From an uncultured Prevotella sp. (GTDB lineage Bacteria > Bacteroidota > Bacteroidia > Bacteroidales > Bacteroidaceae): DNA of 64,000 nucleotides. Where the stretch lies: positions 62,001 to 126,000 of the forward strand of contig CAMCBZ010000003.1 of the NCBI GenBank assembly GCA_945873145.1, in the 5' to 3' direction. The notes under the pieces were generated by a model. It had not been told where the DNA came from. It saw only the letters and a program-made list of their open reading frames with translations, and did not search any database. Shown piece by piece: positions 35,331 through 44,202 of the stretch. Both the position numbers and the translations under genes were made by a program. Numbering within the stretch: position 1 is the first letter of the stretch; each line of letters begins with the position of its first letter.

Positions 35331-36345
35331 CCCAATTGACGACAAACGCCACGTTCTCCGCTGGAATGTCCTTTGTCAGTCCATGTCCGAGATTGAATAT
35401 CCAGCGTGGATGCCGGCGGAAAAAGGAAATGTATTGTTCGAGGTGACGGGCTATGACAGGTTTGGACGCGTGCAGCAGACGTGGATCCATGTTGCCCTGC
35501 AAGCCCATGGAGGGATGGAGCAGGGAGCAGGCCTCGTCGAGGGATGTCTGCCAGTCTATGCTGACGGTATCGCAGACATCGGGAGTGATCATCGGCAGAC
35601 CGGCACCAATGCCTTTGGGAAAGAAAATGGTGGGCACTCCTAATGAGCGGACAGCCGACAGAATACGTCTGACCGAGGGAAGGAAGAGTTCGCGATAGAG
35701 ATTGTCGGGCACTACTCCGGCAAAAGACTCGAAGAGTTGGAAGACTTCTATGCCATGCTGAACCTGACCTGTGGCGTAGATGATGCTCATCTCGGTGAAA
35801 GCATCCACAAGGAGCTCGGTAGTCCGGCGATGGGTATAGAAATATTTCACGGCCTCCGTAAATCCGTCTTTGCTGCCATTACCCTGAAGCATGTAGCAAA
35901 GGCAGGTGAGCGGACCTCCGCAGAAACCGATGAGGGGCACCACCCCGTGCCGCTTTTTCTGGAAGCTGTCTATGGTGCGGAACGACTGCTCCAATATAGA
36001 GGTGTCGGTTTTTAACCTGCTGCAAGGGTCGTCGTAGCTTAGCAATGGGCGAGGCATCTGTGGCCCTTGTCTCGTCCATTCTACTTGCAAGCCCATTGCC
36101 ATGGGGACTATCAGTATGTCGCTGAAAAGAATAGCAGCATCCACTCCCCACGTGTCTACGGGCAGTAGTGTCACCGTGGCGGCCAAGTCGGCATTAGCCA
36201 TGAGTTTCTTAAATCCGTACTGGGCTGAAAGCTCCCGGTAGCGGGGCAGCACACGTCCTGCTTGTCGCATGAGCCACACGGGCGGACGCGACACCTCCCG
36301 ACCGCAAAGCGTGTCGAGCAATAGTGTATTTCTTAGTTTTTCCAT
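35311..36345 (-). CDS. hemE: Uroporphyrinogen decarboxylase
   Basis: 344 residues from ATG 36345 (MEKLRNTLLLDTLCGREVSR). Converts uroporphyrinogen III to coproporphyrinogen III. The N-terminal PPVWLMRQAGRVLPRYRE signature and the ILFSDILIVPMAMG motif with the catalytic Asp are intact; the GFCGGPLTCLCYML loop and the C-terminal FNLGHGLTKDIPAENV are normal. Its minus-strand TATTTTTG (36360-36353) ends seven bases before the ATG, suggesting a near-leaderless mRNA. Divergent from the TonB receptor. Confidence 0.95.
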   Translation of the reverse strand: MEKLRNTLLLDTLCGREVSRPPVWLMRQAGRVLPRYRELSAQYGFKKLMANADLAATVTLLPVDTWGVDAAILFSDILIVPMAMGLQVEWTRQGPQMPRPLLSYDDPCSRLKTDTSILEQSFRTIDSFQKKRHGVVPLIGFCGGPLTCLCYMLQGNGSKDGFTEAVKYFYTHRRTTELLVDAFTEMSIIYATGQVQHGIEVFQLFESFAGVVPDNLYRELFLPSVRRILSAVRSLGVPTIFFPKGIGAGLPMITPDVCDTVSIDWQTSLDEACSLLHPSMGLQGNMDPRLLHASKPVIARHLEQYISFFRRHPRWIFNLGHGLTKDIPAENVAFVVNWVKQAHW

Positions 36346-36439
36346 CGAACCACAAAAATAATGACTTCCCTGGAGACATACAATCCTCACTTATAAGGAT
36401 TTTCATACTGACTGTCTTGCAATTTCCTTATAAATTAGG

Positions 36440-36471
36440 ATTGTATGGGAAATATCTTTCAAGTATCTTTG
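36440..36471 (+). promoter_or_regulatory. Promoter of the TonB-dependent receptor
   Basis: ATTG (36440-36443), 20 bp, then TATCTTTG (36464-36471); the ATG is at 36510. An inverted element AATCCT...AGGATT (36370s, 36430s) occurs between the two divergent promoters. Confidence 0.65.
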
Positions 36472-36509
36472 CAGCCACACAACGAAATGAACTAACAAAA
36501 CCATACACG

Positions 36510-38567
36510 ATGTTCAACGAGATACTTTTATTATCACTTTCACTAAATGCTACACCCGACACGCCGGTAGACACCACTACATATAAAAAGGTGGATCTGG
36601 GCGAGGTAGTGGTCACAGATTACAAGCAAAACCGCAGAAACCTCACGACGACAGCCATGTCGCGCGTTGACAGCCGGCTGCTGCAAGACCAGCAGGTGGT
36701 CAGTATCAAGGAACTGTCGGCTGTCGTGCCCAACTTCTTTATGCCCGATTATGGCTCGCGTGCCAACACACCTGTCTATATCCGAGGCATCGGTGCCAAG
36801 TCAAAAGGCTCTGCTGTAGGCTTCTATGTGGATGGCGTGCCGCACTATGAGTCGTCAGCTTTCGATATAGACCTGAGCGACATTGCCGCCATTGACGTGC
36901 TCCGCGGCCCTCAAGGCACACTCTACGGACGCAACGCCATAGCCGGCATCATCAACGTATATACCCACAATCCACTCGAATACCAGAACACACGCGTCAA
37001 AGTGGGATACGGCAAGTACAACGACGTGACCGCGCAGATGTCCAACTATACGAAATTGAATCCTCATTTCGGCTTCAGCGTAGCTGGATCGTACCATCAC
37101 AACGACGGCATGTTCTACAACGCATACCTTAAAGATAAGGCTGACGACATAGACGAGGGAGAAGGACGCATCGGCCTTTACTGGAAACCGACTGACCGTT
37201 GGTACCTCCGACTGAACAGTACGCTGTCGTATAGCGATCAGGGCGGATACCCATACGCTCCTTACAACGTGGAGAGAAACAGACTGGAGGATATCAACTA
37301 CAACCGTTACAGCCTCTTCCGGCGACTCATCTCTTCCACGGGATTCAACGCGCGCTACACCAACGACCGTATCAGCTTCAACAGCCAAAGCTGTTTCCAA
37401 TATATCAAGTCGCACCAGGCTATCGATCAGGACTTCACCATCGAGGATAAGTCATTTGTCGAGAACAACTATCACGAGCGCATGTATTCGCAGGAGTTCA
37501 CATTGAAGTCTAACAACGACTCCCGTTACCAGTGGATTACTGGCCTTTTTGGCATGACGATGCAGGTCGACCAGTTCATACAGAACAATGCCTTCTCGGC
37601 CGGCACCGCCACTCCCACCGACAATGTCAATCCCAAATCATCGCTGGCATTCTACCACCAGAGCTCTTATAACATTTGGCGGGGACTGTCGGCCACTGCC
37701 GGCGTGCGTTTTGATTATGAACACTCCAAGTCGGACTATCACCGCGAGAAACTCAACCTCGGCACAGGTGCTTCCTCACCGATGCTCGATTTTCACAGCA
37801 CCGCCAACTTCCGGCAGTTCACCCCGAAATTCACCTTGCAATACCTCACAACCCATCGCTTTCTCTACTATGCAAGCATCACACGCGGCTACAAGCCCGG
37901 TGGATTCAACGAGAGTGCCAAGGAAGCTAATGAGCGTTCCTATGATCCGGAGTACAGCTGGAACTATGAGGTTGGCGCACGTACCGTTTTTCTCAATGGA
38001 CGGCTGACGGCTGAGTTTGACATCTTCTATATCGACTGGCGTGACATGCAGGCTACCTATACCATTCTGGGACAGGGCAACCTCATCACCAACGCGGCGC
38101 ATGCCAACAGCAAGGGCGCGGAACTGGCGGTGGCCTATCGGCCGCTGAAGGGATTGCTGTTCAACCTGAACTATGGCTACACCTACGCCACATACCTCGA
38201 CTATAAGAAAAGTGAGAAGCAAGACTACACCGGCAACCGGCTGCCCATGGTGCCCAGCCACACACTGGCCGCAAATGGCAGTTATACACTGGAGCCGGCT
38301 GGATGTCTCGACAGAGTGACAATCAGTGCCGGCATGACGGGATTGGGACGCATCTACTGGGCCGACGACAATGTGGTGAGCCAGAACTTCTACGCCACGG
38401 TCAATGCTAAGGTGAGTCTCACAAAGGGTATCGTCACTTGGGACTTCTGGGGGAAAAACCTCACCGATACCCGTTATATGGCCTACGGCTTCAAGTCTTC
38501 AAAGGGCAACTATGCTCAAAAGGGTAAGCCACTGACTTTCGGCACGTCGGTCAGCGTCAATTTCTAA
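36510..38567 (+). CDS. TonB-dependent outer-membrane receptor
   Basis: 685 residues from ATG 36510 (MFNEILLLSLSLNATPDTPV). An upstream extension in the same frame crosses the promoter and is rejected. A TonB-box-like segment (LGEVVVTDYKQNRR) precedes the plug (about 45-160, VPNFFMPDYGSRANTPVYIR, then IDVLRGPQGTLYGRNAIAGI), and the 22-strand barrel ends in F (FGTSVSVNF). No N-terminal carboxypeptidase-like domain, so not of the SusC type. The first 14 residues form a short hydrophobic signal. It is paired with an MFS transporter and embedded among hem genes, which suggests iron, siderophore or tetrapyrrole import; the ligand is inference. Confidence 0.85.
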   Translation: MFNEILLLSLSLNATPDTPVDTTTYKKVDLGEVVVTDYKQNRRNLTTTAMSRVDSRLLQDQQVVSIKELSAVVPNFFMPDYGSRANTPVYIRGIGAKSKGSAVGFYVDGVPHYESSAFDIDLSDIAAIDVLRGPQGTLYGRNAIAGIINVYTHNPLEYQNTRVKVGYGKYNDVTAQMSNYTKLNPHFGFSVAGSYHHNDGMFYNAYLKDKADDIDEGEGRIGLYWKPTDRWYLRLNSTLSYSDQGGYPYAPYNVERNRLEDINYNRYSLFRRLISSTGFNARYTNDRISFNSQSCFQYIKSHQAIDQDFTIEDKSFVENNYHERMYSQEFTLKSNNDSRYQWITGLFGMTMQVDQFIQNNAFSAGTATPTDNVNPKSSLAFYHQSSYNIWRGLSATAGVRFDYEHSKSDYHREKLNLGTGASSPMLDFHSTANFRQFTPKFTLQYLTTHRFLYYASITRGYKPGGFNESAKEANERSYDPEYSWNYEVGARTVFLNGRLTAEFDIFYIDWRDMQATYTILGQGNLITNAAHANSKGAELAVAYRPLKGLLFNLNYGYTYATYLDYKKSEKQDYTGNRLPMVPSHTLAANGSYTLEPAGCLDRVTISAGMTGLGRIYWADDNVVSQNFYATVNAKVSLTKGIVTWDFWGKNLTDTRYMAYGFKSSKGNYAQKGKPLTFGTSVSVNF

Positions 38568-38598
38568 TCAAACACAGACTTTTCTTCGCTTATCTCAC

Positions 38599-39873
38599 AT
38601 GAAACATATAGAAGACCAAACTGTCTGTACTATGGCACCGGCCAAAGGATCTGATGCCAGAACGCTCAATCTCTCTACGTTCCTGTGTCTGTATATTTCC
38701 CAGTTCGTACCACAGTCGTTCCTCATGACAACTTTGCAAGTCACCATGCGGCAAGGGCATTATGATCTGCAGACCATCGGCCTGCTCCACTTAGTGAGGC
38801 TGCCCTGGCTGCTCAAGTTTCTATGGTCGCCCTATATCGACCGTCACTGTCTGACGGTGGCCGACTACAAGAAGACCATCATCTCCACCGAACTGGTATA
38901 TGCCCTCGCGCTGGTCTGCGCAGGCTTTTTCGATGTGAAGACAAATCTGATGCTCGTCCTTGTTCTCGTCTTCATCTCTATGATGGCGTCGGCCACGCAA
39001 GACATTGCTACCGACGCACTGGCTATCCTCTCATTCAAAAGACGGGATCAGAGCTTGGTCAACAGTATGCAGTCGATGGGAAGCTTTGGCGGCACGCTGG
39101 TTGGTGGCGGTCTGCTGCTGATGGTGCTGCACCATTATGGCTGGCATGTGGTGGTGCCCTGTCTGGGCATGTTTGTTGTCTGTATGCTCATCCCGTTGGT
39201 GCTCAACAAGCATATCAGGATAGAGGAAGGACAAAAGACCAAGGAGCGTGCACGTCCTTCGGACTTTATATGGTTTTTCTCCCGTCGCAGCATTCTGCCG
39301 CAACTAGGCTTTCTTCTGCTTTTCTATATGGGAATCATCGGCATACTCTCTACTGTCCGTCCCTTTCTTGTTGACCAGGGCTACGATATGAAGGAGATCG
39401 GTTTCCTCACGGGCATTCTGGGCACTTCGGTTTCTTTTGTCATGGCCTGGTTCTCCGGCGTGTTGGTGCGCAGGGTAGGGATTGCAAAAGTGCGTCTGAC
39501 GATTGCGGCCCTCATTGTCTTTGGCCCTCTCTACTTTCTTGTCACCAGTTTTCTGCCGTTTAATATCGTAGTATATGTCATCGGTATGCTTTATGTCAAG
39601 GCCTGTTACGGACTGGCCACGGTGGTGGTCTATACCTCTGCCATGCAGATGGTACGCCCGGGACGTGAGGGCACCGACTTCACTATACAGGTGGTTATCA
39701 CCCATCTCAGCGGACTGCTCATTGCTGTTGCTTCTGGCAGTATCGGCAAATATTTCGACTATCAGGGAGTGTACGTGACCGAGACCGCTATCGCCTTGCT
39801 TAGTTTCTTCTATGTTCTGATACTGTTCAGACCCAAGAAAGATGGTCTTTCAGATATGCGGCAAACTCTGTGA
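38599..39873 (+). CDS. MFS transporter (AmpG/RhtX-like)
   Basis: 424 residues, twelve predicted membrane helices. The loop motif ASATQDIATDALAIL and the WLLKFLWSPYIDRH segment are those of the AmpG/acetyl-CoA and RhtX/FptX siderophore permease branch. RhtX-type proteins carry siderophores across the inner membrane. Coupled by 31 bp to the TonB receptor, so the two probably act in series on one ligand; muropeptides are an alternative for AmpG-like proteins. The 3' end overlaps hemD on the other strand by 47 bp. Confidence 0.78.
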   Translation: MKHIEDQTVCTMAPAKGSDARTLNLSTFLCLYISQFVPQSFLMTTLQVTMRQGHYDLQTIGLLHLVRLPWLLKFLWSPYIDRHCLTVADYKKTIISTELVYALALVCAGFFDVKTNLMLVLVLVFISMMASATQDIATDALAILSFKRRDQSLVNSMQSMGSFGGTLVGGGLLLMVLHHYGWHVVVPCLGMFVVCMLIPLVLNKHIRIEEGQKTKERARPSDFIWFFSRRSILPQLGFLLLFYMGIIGILSTVRPFLVDQGYDMKEIGFLTGILGTSVSFVMAWFSGVLVRRVGIAKVRLTIAALIVFGPLYFLVTSFLPFNIVVYVIGMLYVKACYGLATVVVYTSAMQMVRPGREGTDFTIQVVITHLSGLLIAVASGSIGKYFDYQGVYVTETAIALLSFFYVLILFRPKKDGLSDMRQTL

Positions 39874-40633
39874 ATGAGTGATAACGGTCGGAGATGATAT
39901 CGACCGGTAGTCCTTCGCTTTTCGCACACTTGGCTGTGTAGGGACCGAAGCAGGCTATTGGCGTGGAGCTAATAAGAGCCATGCCTTCGGGTGAGGTCTC
40001 TACAACTTTTCTGAGCACCTGGGCCTCGCCACCACTGGTTAGTGCCACACAGTCTATGCCCTGCCGGATCAGCGTGTACGCGGTATGCCGTGTTGCGCTG
40101 TCGGCAGGGCGTGTGGTATAGGCCGGCACGTAGCACACTTCGCCGACACGGTTGCCTAAGGCCGTAAGAAAGTCGGGTACGGTAGGGGGCTCGCGCATCC
40201 CTACTACGCGGGGGGCAAGAACCCACACCCGCTTCTTGTCGGCATCGGGCCTCTCTCCCAGTGCCTTAACGATACCCATCAGACTCGGCTCACAGCCTGA
40301 GAGTCCTTGTGGCAGGCTCAACAACGCTGACATCCATGACGCGTCTTTGCCGATGGCTACGTATGTGGCAGCCGGCGGGAGTACGAGGCCCTGCCTTTGG
40401 CGCCACAGCGCAGTGGCTTCTATAGCTTTTCTGCTCGTAAAGACCACTATGTCGTCATCGCCTATGGTCGGCAAACTCTTGTGTGCCTCGGCTGCCGTGT
40501 CAAGTTCTGTCTTTATCAGGGACGCGGAGACAGGGGAGAAACTTGACCCCGTCGGCCCCGACACGGTCAGCAGTGCGTCGCGAAAGCGGCGGGCATACCC
40601 TTCGGGTGCTGTTATCAGTATCTTTTTCTTCAT
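39827..40633 (-). CDS. hemD: Uroporphyrinogen-III synthase
   Basis: 268 residues from ATG 40633 (MKKKILITAPEGYARRFRDA). The family is poorly conserved; the order of two alternating alpha/beta domains and the motifs DIVVFTSRKAIEATALW and VALTSGGEAQVLRKVVE, then IACFGPYTAKCAKSEGLPV fit. It cyclises hydroxymethylbilane to uroporphyrinogen III. Assignment rests on fold-type motifs plus position one base after hemG. Its C-terminal codons overlap the convergent MFS gene. Confidence 0.82.
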   Translation of the reverse strand: MKKKILITAPEGYARRFRDALLTVSGPTGSSFSPVSASLIKTELDTAAEAHKSLPTIGDDDIVVFTSRKAIEATALWRQRQGLVLPPAATYVAIGKDASWMSALLSLPQGLSGCEPSLMGIVKALGERPDADKKRVWVLAPRVVGMREPPTVPDFLTALGNRVGEVCYVPAYTTRPADSATRHTAYTLIRQGIDCVALTSGGEAQVLRKVVETSPEGMALISSTPIACFGPYTAKCAKSEGLPVDIISDRYHSFTEFAAYLKDHLSWV

Positions 40634-40634
40634 G

Positions 40635-41996
40635 CTATTTCTGGCAGATGGCGTTGGCAACATCGACCGCTTGCTTGATTCTGTCGCCCATACCGATGCC
40701 ATCCTTGATATTGCCGGCGATATGCAGTGTGGGATATTGTGCTTGAACAGTATCAATGGCGGTCAGACGGTCGTCGGTATTTTCCATGTATTGGGGGATG
40801 GCATGCGGATGTCGGAAGATGCGGATGAGGTCTGCTTGTTTGCCTTTTGGGAATTTCAGCATGTCATGGAGGGCTTTATTGGCAATCTCGGTCAGTTCCT
40901 CATCGGTCTTCTGTATGATTTCCGGATGGCGAACGCCCCCTAAGAAACAAGCGAAAAGAGAGCCTCCCTGTGGTGCACGGCCGGTAAAGCAGGCCGACGG
41001 CATGAGGATGCCGAGCAGATCTTTGTGCTCCAACGAAGGTATCAAACCGCCAAAGGCATTCCATTGTACGCCGCCGGTGTCGCGGAGTCCTACTGCGATT
41101 TCTACTACCGGTGCGTAGTAGAGATTGGAGAGTGTCTTCAGCTGCTTGTCCGGGAGAAAGGACAGTAGCGACGGAAGCGCATAGGCAGGACATGTTGTCA
41201 CCACATGGTTGGCAATGATCTCGTTTGTTCCCCAGCTGACCTTCCATCTGCCTGCCATCGGCTCCACGCGTATGTTGTGGCATCCAAGGGTGATACGTTC
41301 GGTGCCGATGCACGTTCCTAAAGCTTCTATGAGTTGACCGAAACCTCCTTTCACCGAGAACACGGCCTTGGTGGCGCGTCGCTCCCTGGCAGTCTTTGGT
41401 TTGCGGGCCAGAGCCAGCGAGCCCCGTATGAAACTGCCATAGCGTTGTTCGAGCTGATAGAGTTTCGGCAGGGCCAGTCGGGTAGGCAACCGGTAGGGAT
41501 CTCCGGCATACACTCCCGATAGAAAAGGGTCTACGGCATAGTCAACAAACGACTTCCCGAGGCGTCGTTCGGCCAGTTCTCCTACAGTCTCGTTGGGGTT
41601 GGAGCCTCGTTTGCGAAACGGTTCGAAGAGAATGCGTAGCTTGTCTGACATTGTGAACAAAGGTGTCGTCAGTGCGCTCAGCGGGCCGGCCGGCAGTGCG
41701 TGGAAGCGAGAGCCCTTCCAGATAAGGCGGCACTTGCTTGCCTCGGCTGCTTCTTCCATCTCGCAGTGACCGCGGAGGTCGTCGAACAGTTCGGCCACCT
41801 CTGGATATTTCACTGTGCCCGTACTTGGCCCCTGTTCCATGATGAAGCCGTCGGCCTCTACCGTCTGCATGAGTCCGCCAATGCGGTTGTCGCGTTCCAG
41901 AATCTCCACGTCGTGCCCTTTTTTCTTTAGTTGCCAGGCACAGGTCAGTCCCGTCAGTCCACCGCCAATGACGATGACCTCTCGATTTCGTTGCAT
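40635..41996 (-). CDS. hemG: Protoporphyrinogen oxidase (HemY-type flavoprotein)
   Basis: 453 residues (MQRNREVIVIGGGLTGLTCA): the FAD-binding GxGxxG signature IGGGLTGLTCAWQLKKKGHD is at the N-terminus, followed by LERDNRIGGLMQT, GPSTGTVKYPEV, and a C-terminal TIDTVQAQYPTLHIAGNIKD with the GxxxGxxI-like end. Oxidises protoporphyrinogen (or coproporphyrinogen in the alternative route) with FAD. Separated from hemN by one base and from hemD by one base, so the three are co-transcribed. Confidence 0.9.
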   Translation of the reverse strand: MQRNREVIVIGGGLTGLTCAWQLKKKGHDVEILERDNRIGGLMQTVEADGFIMEQGPSTGTVKYPEVAELFDDLRGHCEMEEAAEASKCRLIWKGSRFHALPAGPLSALTTPLFTMSDKLRILFEPFRKRGSNPNETVGELAERRLGKSFVDYAVDPFLSGVYAGDPYRLPTRLALPKLYQLEQRYGSFIRGSLALARKPKTARERRATKAVFSVKGGFGQLIEALGTCIGTERITLGCHNIRVEPMAGRWKVSWGTNEIIANHVVTTCPAYALPSLLSFLPDKQLKTLSNLYYAPVVEIAVGLRDTGGVQWNAFGGLIPSLEHKDLLGILMPSACFTGRAPQGGSLFACFLGGVRHPEIIQKTDEELTEIANKALHDMLKFPKGKQADLIRIFRHPHAIPQYMENTDDRLTAIDTVQAQYPTLHIAGNIKDGIGMGDRIKQAVDVANAICQK

Positions 41997-41997
41997 A

Positions 41998-43362
41998 CTA
42001 TATTGGTTTTGAGAATTTCTTTGTAGTGTGTGACATCAGCGGGTCGAGAGCTGCCGCCACGTTGCGCACGAAAGGATTGCCCTCGCCGGTCATGACGATG
42101 CTGTCGGCAGTGTAGTGTAGCACGCCGTCGGCCTGCATGTCAGCCAGTATTGCCTCGTCGTAGCGTACGGTTTGCTTTATCTCTTCAGCATTCATCTTCA
42201 GCTCTGCGGCAAGCACGTTCCAATCAATGCGATAGTTGCACATCAGCATCTCGATGACCTCGCGCACCACACGCTCCTGATGCGACAGCCTGTAGCCCCT
42301 GCTCACGGGTAGCCGTCCTTGAGCTATGGTCGACACATACTCCTCGATCGATTTCGTGTTTTGGGCGTAGGCCGTGTCGAGTTGGCTGATGCCAGTGACA
42401 CCGAAGGCGTAGACCTGACCTGTGGTGCGGCGAGTGCAGTATCCTTGAAAGTTGCGATGCAGTTGATGAGCCGTGAGTGCTGTGGCCAGTTCGTCGCCCG
42501 GGAGCACGAAGTGGTCAAGTCCCACACTGACATATCCGGCCTCATGCAAAGTCTGCTTAGCGTTTTGGAACATGAGTGCCTTGTCTTCCGGTGTGGGCAG
42601 TCCAGCCTTTTCGAGAATGAGCTGACGCTTGAAGATCCAGGGACAATGTCCGTAGCTGAATGTCGTTACACGGTCAGGACGAAGTGCTGCAGCCCGTTCG
42701 ATGGACTGGTTGAAACTGTCAGGGGTTTGCCGGGGCAGACCGAAGAGGAAGTCCATGTTGATGTTGGCACCGGCTTCCCGCAGGATAGCCATAATCTCTT
42801 CTATCGGCAGCATGGCAGGCACCCGGTTGACCACTTTCAGCACCGTCTCATCGAAGTCTTGTATGCCCAGGCTGAAGCGGTTGAAGCCAGCTTTCACCAG
42901 TCCTTCCCAGTCTTGGTGCGACAGGTATCCAGGATGGCATTCGATGGCAATCTCGGGTTTGTCTATTGTGGGGAACAGGGAGAGCAAATGGTCGTTCAGC
43001 TCGTGCAACACTTTCACCGGCATGGCAGTAGGACTTCCGCCACCATAGTGTATCTGTGATATCTTGCGGTGGCTGTCGATATGTGTGGCCACAAGGTCTA
43101 TCTCGTGATGCAGGGCTTCGATATATGTCTTCACCTGCTCATCTCGCTGCATGGGATACGAGTTGCAGCCGCAATAGTGGCACAGTTGTCGGCAGAATGG
43201 CATGTGGATGTAGAATGAAATGTTGTTCTGTCGGGCCCGGTTGCTTTCTGCTATTGCCTCCAAATACATTTCCTGGTCAAAAGTCGTGAAATAGTTGGCG
43301 GGCGGATAACTCGTGTAGCGTGGTACAGACACGTTGTACTTTTCTATCAATTCTTTGTCCAT
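41998..43362 (-). CDS. hemN: Oxygen-independent coproporphyrinogen III oxidase (radical SAM)
   Basis: 454 residues (MDKELIEKYNVSVPRYTSYP). The radical SAM motif is MPFCRQLCHYCGC, with Cys57, Cys61 and Cys64 for the 4Fe-4S cluster and the HemN-typical extra Cys66. The YTSYPPA N-terminus, GGGSPTA and the C-terminal HemN domain (TGISQLDTAYAQNTKSIEEY) are all of the true HemN rather than HemW type. Works without oxygen, as suits an anaerobe. First gene of hemN-hemG-hemD. Confidence 0.94.
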   Translation of the reverse strand: MDKELIEKYNVSVPRYTSYPPANYFTTFDQEMYLEAIAESNRARQNNISFYIHMPFCRQLCHYCGCNSYPMQRDEQVKTYIEALHHEIDLVATHIDSHRKISQIHYGGGSPTAMPVKVLHELNDHLLSLFPTIDKPEIAIECHPGYLSHQDWEGLVKAGFNRFSLGIQDFDETVLKVVNRVPAMLPIEEIMAILREAGANINMDFLFGLPRQTPDSFNQSIERAAALRPDRVTTFSYGHCPWIFKRQLILEKAGLPTPEDKALMFQNAKQTLHEAGYVSVGLDHFVLPGDELATALTAHQLHRNFQGYCTRRTTGQVYAFGVTGISQLDTAYAQNTKSIEEYVSTIAQGRLPVSRGYRLSHQERVVREVIEMLMCNYRIDWNVLAAELKMNAEEIKQTVRYDEAILADMQADGVLHYTADSIVMTGEGNPFVRNVAAALDPLMSHTTKKFSKPI

Positions 43363-43429
43363 TGGATAAGGTGTGTTAACGGGAAGGCAGTTCGTTGACA
43401 GGAATGCCTCCCTGTTTATTTTCGTAGTA

Positions 43430-43461
43430 CAAAGTTACGGCTTTTCTTTTTTCTTTGCAAT
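43430..43461 (-). promoter_or_regulatory. Promoter of hemN-hemG-hemD
   Basis: On the minus strand ATTG (43461-43458), 20 bp, then TAACTTTG (43437-43430); leader of about 60 nt. Confidence 0.7.
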
Positions 43462-43547
43462 CCTTATTTTTTAGGATACTGCTGTCTATGTCTGTTAGAT
43501 GGTATATCCGGCTTTTAAGCTGAGCAGTTATGTTGCTGCTATTTTGC

Positions 43548-43625
43548 GTTAACTCTGGTTAAAGCTGCTGTCGTTATCGTAGAAGTATTGTAACTTTGTA
43601 AATAAAAGCAACGTAAGAGATACGC
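43548..43625 (+). promoter_or_regulatory. Promoter of the C_GCAxxG_C_C gene, paralogous to 35172-35250
   Basis: TAACTTTG at 43591-43598. GTTAAC 44 bp before AACTTTG, AAGTAT just before it and TAAGAG after it are all shared with the copy at 35172. The conserved GTTAAC may be an activator or repressor site. Confidence 0.6.
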
Positions 43626-43628
43626 AGT

Positions 43629-44126
43629 ATGGAGAAGAAAATTGATGAACAGGAAATAAACGCTCGTGTGCAGCGTGCGGTAGATAATTTCATGCAGGGC
43701 TATGGCTGTTGTCAGAGTGTGGTGGCTGCTTTTGCCGATCTCTATGGCTTGGACGATACGATGGCCAAGCGTGTGGCTGCCGGTTTCGGTGGTGGAGTGG
43801 GGCGGTTGCGTATGATGTGCGGGGCTGTGTCGGGAATTGTCATGCTGGTTGGACTGGACTGCGGCCAGACCGAGGGCAGCGACCGCATGGGCAAGTCACA
43901 TTGCTATCATGTGGTGCAGCAGTTGTTGGCAGAGTTCAAGGAGCAGAATGGCTCTGTCATCTGCGCTGAACTGCTGGGGCTGAAAGGCCATGATAAGGCG
44001 ATGACCAGTTATGTAGCCTCTCCCCGTACCGCCGAGTATTACAAGACCCGTCCGTGTGCGGCAAAGGTAGAGTGTGCCGCAAAGATCTTTGCAACGTACT
44101 TGATGGCGAAGGATAATAACGAATAA
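43629..44126 (+). CDS. C_GCAxxG_C_C family protein (redox-associated)
   Basis: 165 residues. N-terminal YGCCQSVVAAFADLYGLDDT holds a Cys pair (27, 28), followed by GFGGGVGRLRMMCGAVSGIV with Cys64 in the family signature, and a C-terminal pair in RPCAAKVECAAKIF. Family members (TIGR01909) are often encoded near redox or metal functions; the reaction is unknown. Cytoplasmic, no signal. Shares its upstream segment with a copy at 35.2 kb. Confidence 0.85.
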   Translation: MEKKIDEQEINARVQRAVDNFMQGYGCCQSVVAAFADLYGLDDTMAKRVAAGFGGGVGRLRMMCGAVSGIVMLVGLDCGQTEGSDRMGKSHCYHVVQQLLAEFKEQNGSVICAELLGLKGHDKAMTSYVASPRTAEYYKTRPCAAKVECAAKIFATYLMAKDNNE

Positions 44127-44146
44127 AACATTTTGTACTTGCGATT

Positions 44147-44178
44147 TTTCTTCTTTTCGGAAAAATTGCGTAAGTTTG
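44147..44178 (+). promoter_or_regulatory. Promoter of the receiver/PEP-pyruvate-binding fusion gene
   Basis: TTTC (44147-44150), 20 bp, then TAAGTTTG (44171-44178); ATG at 44203. Confidence 0.6.
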
Positions 44179-44202
44179 CAGTAGACTAAAGACCGAAAGC
44201 TT

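Noticed and set aside
36324..36509. Upstream extension of the TonB receptor frame
   Set aside because: It includes the promoter and overlaps the start of the divergent hemE gene; the signal peptide-like start at 36510 is better.
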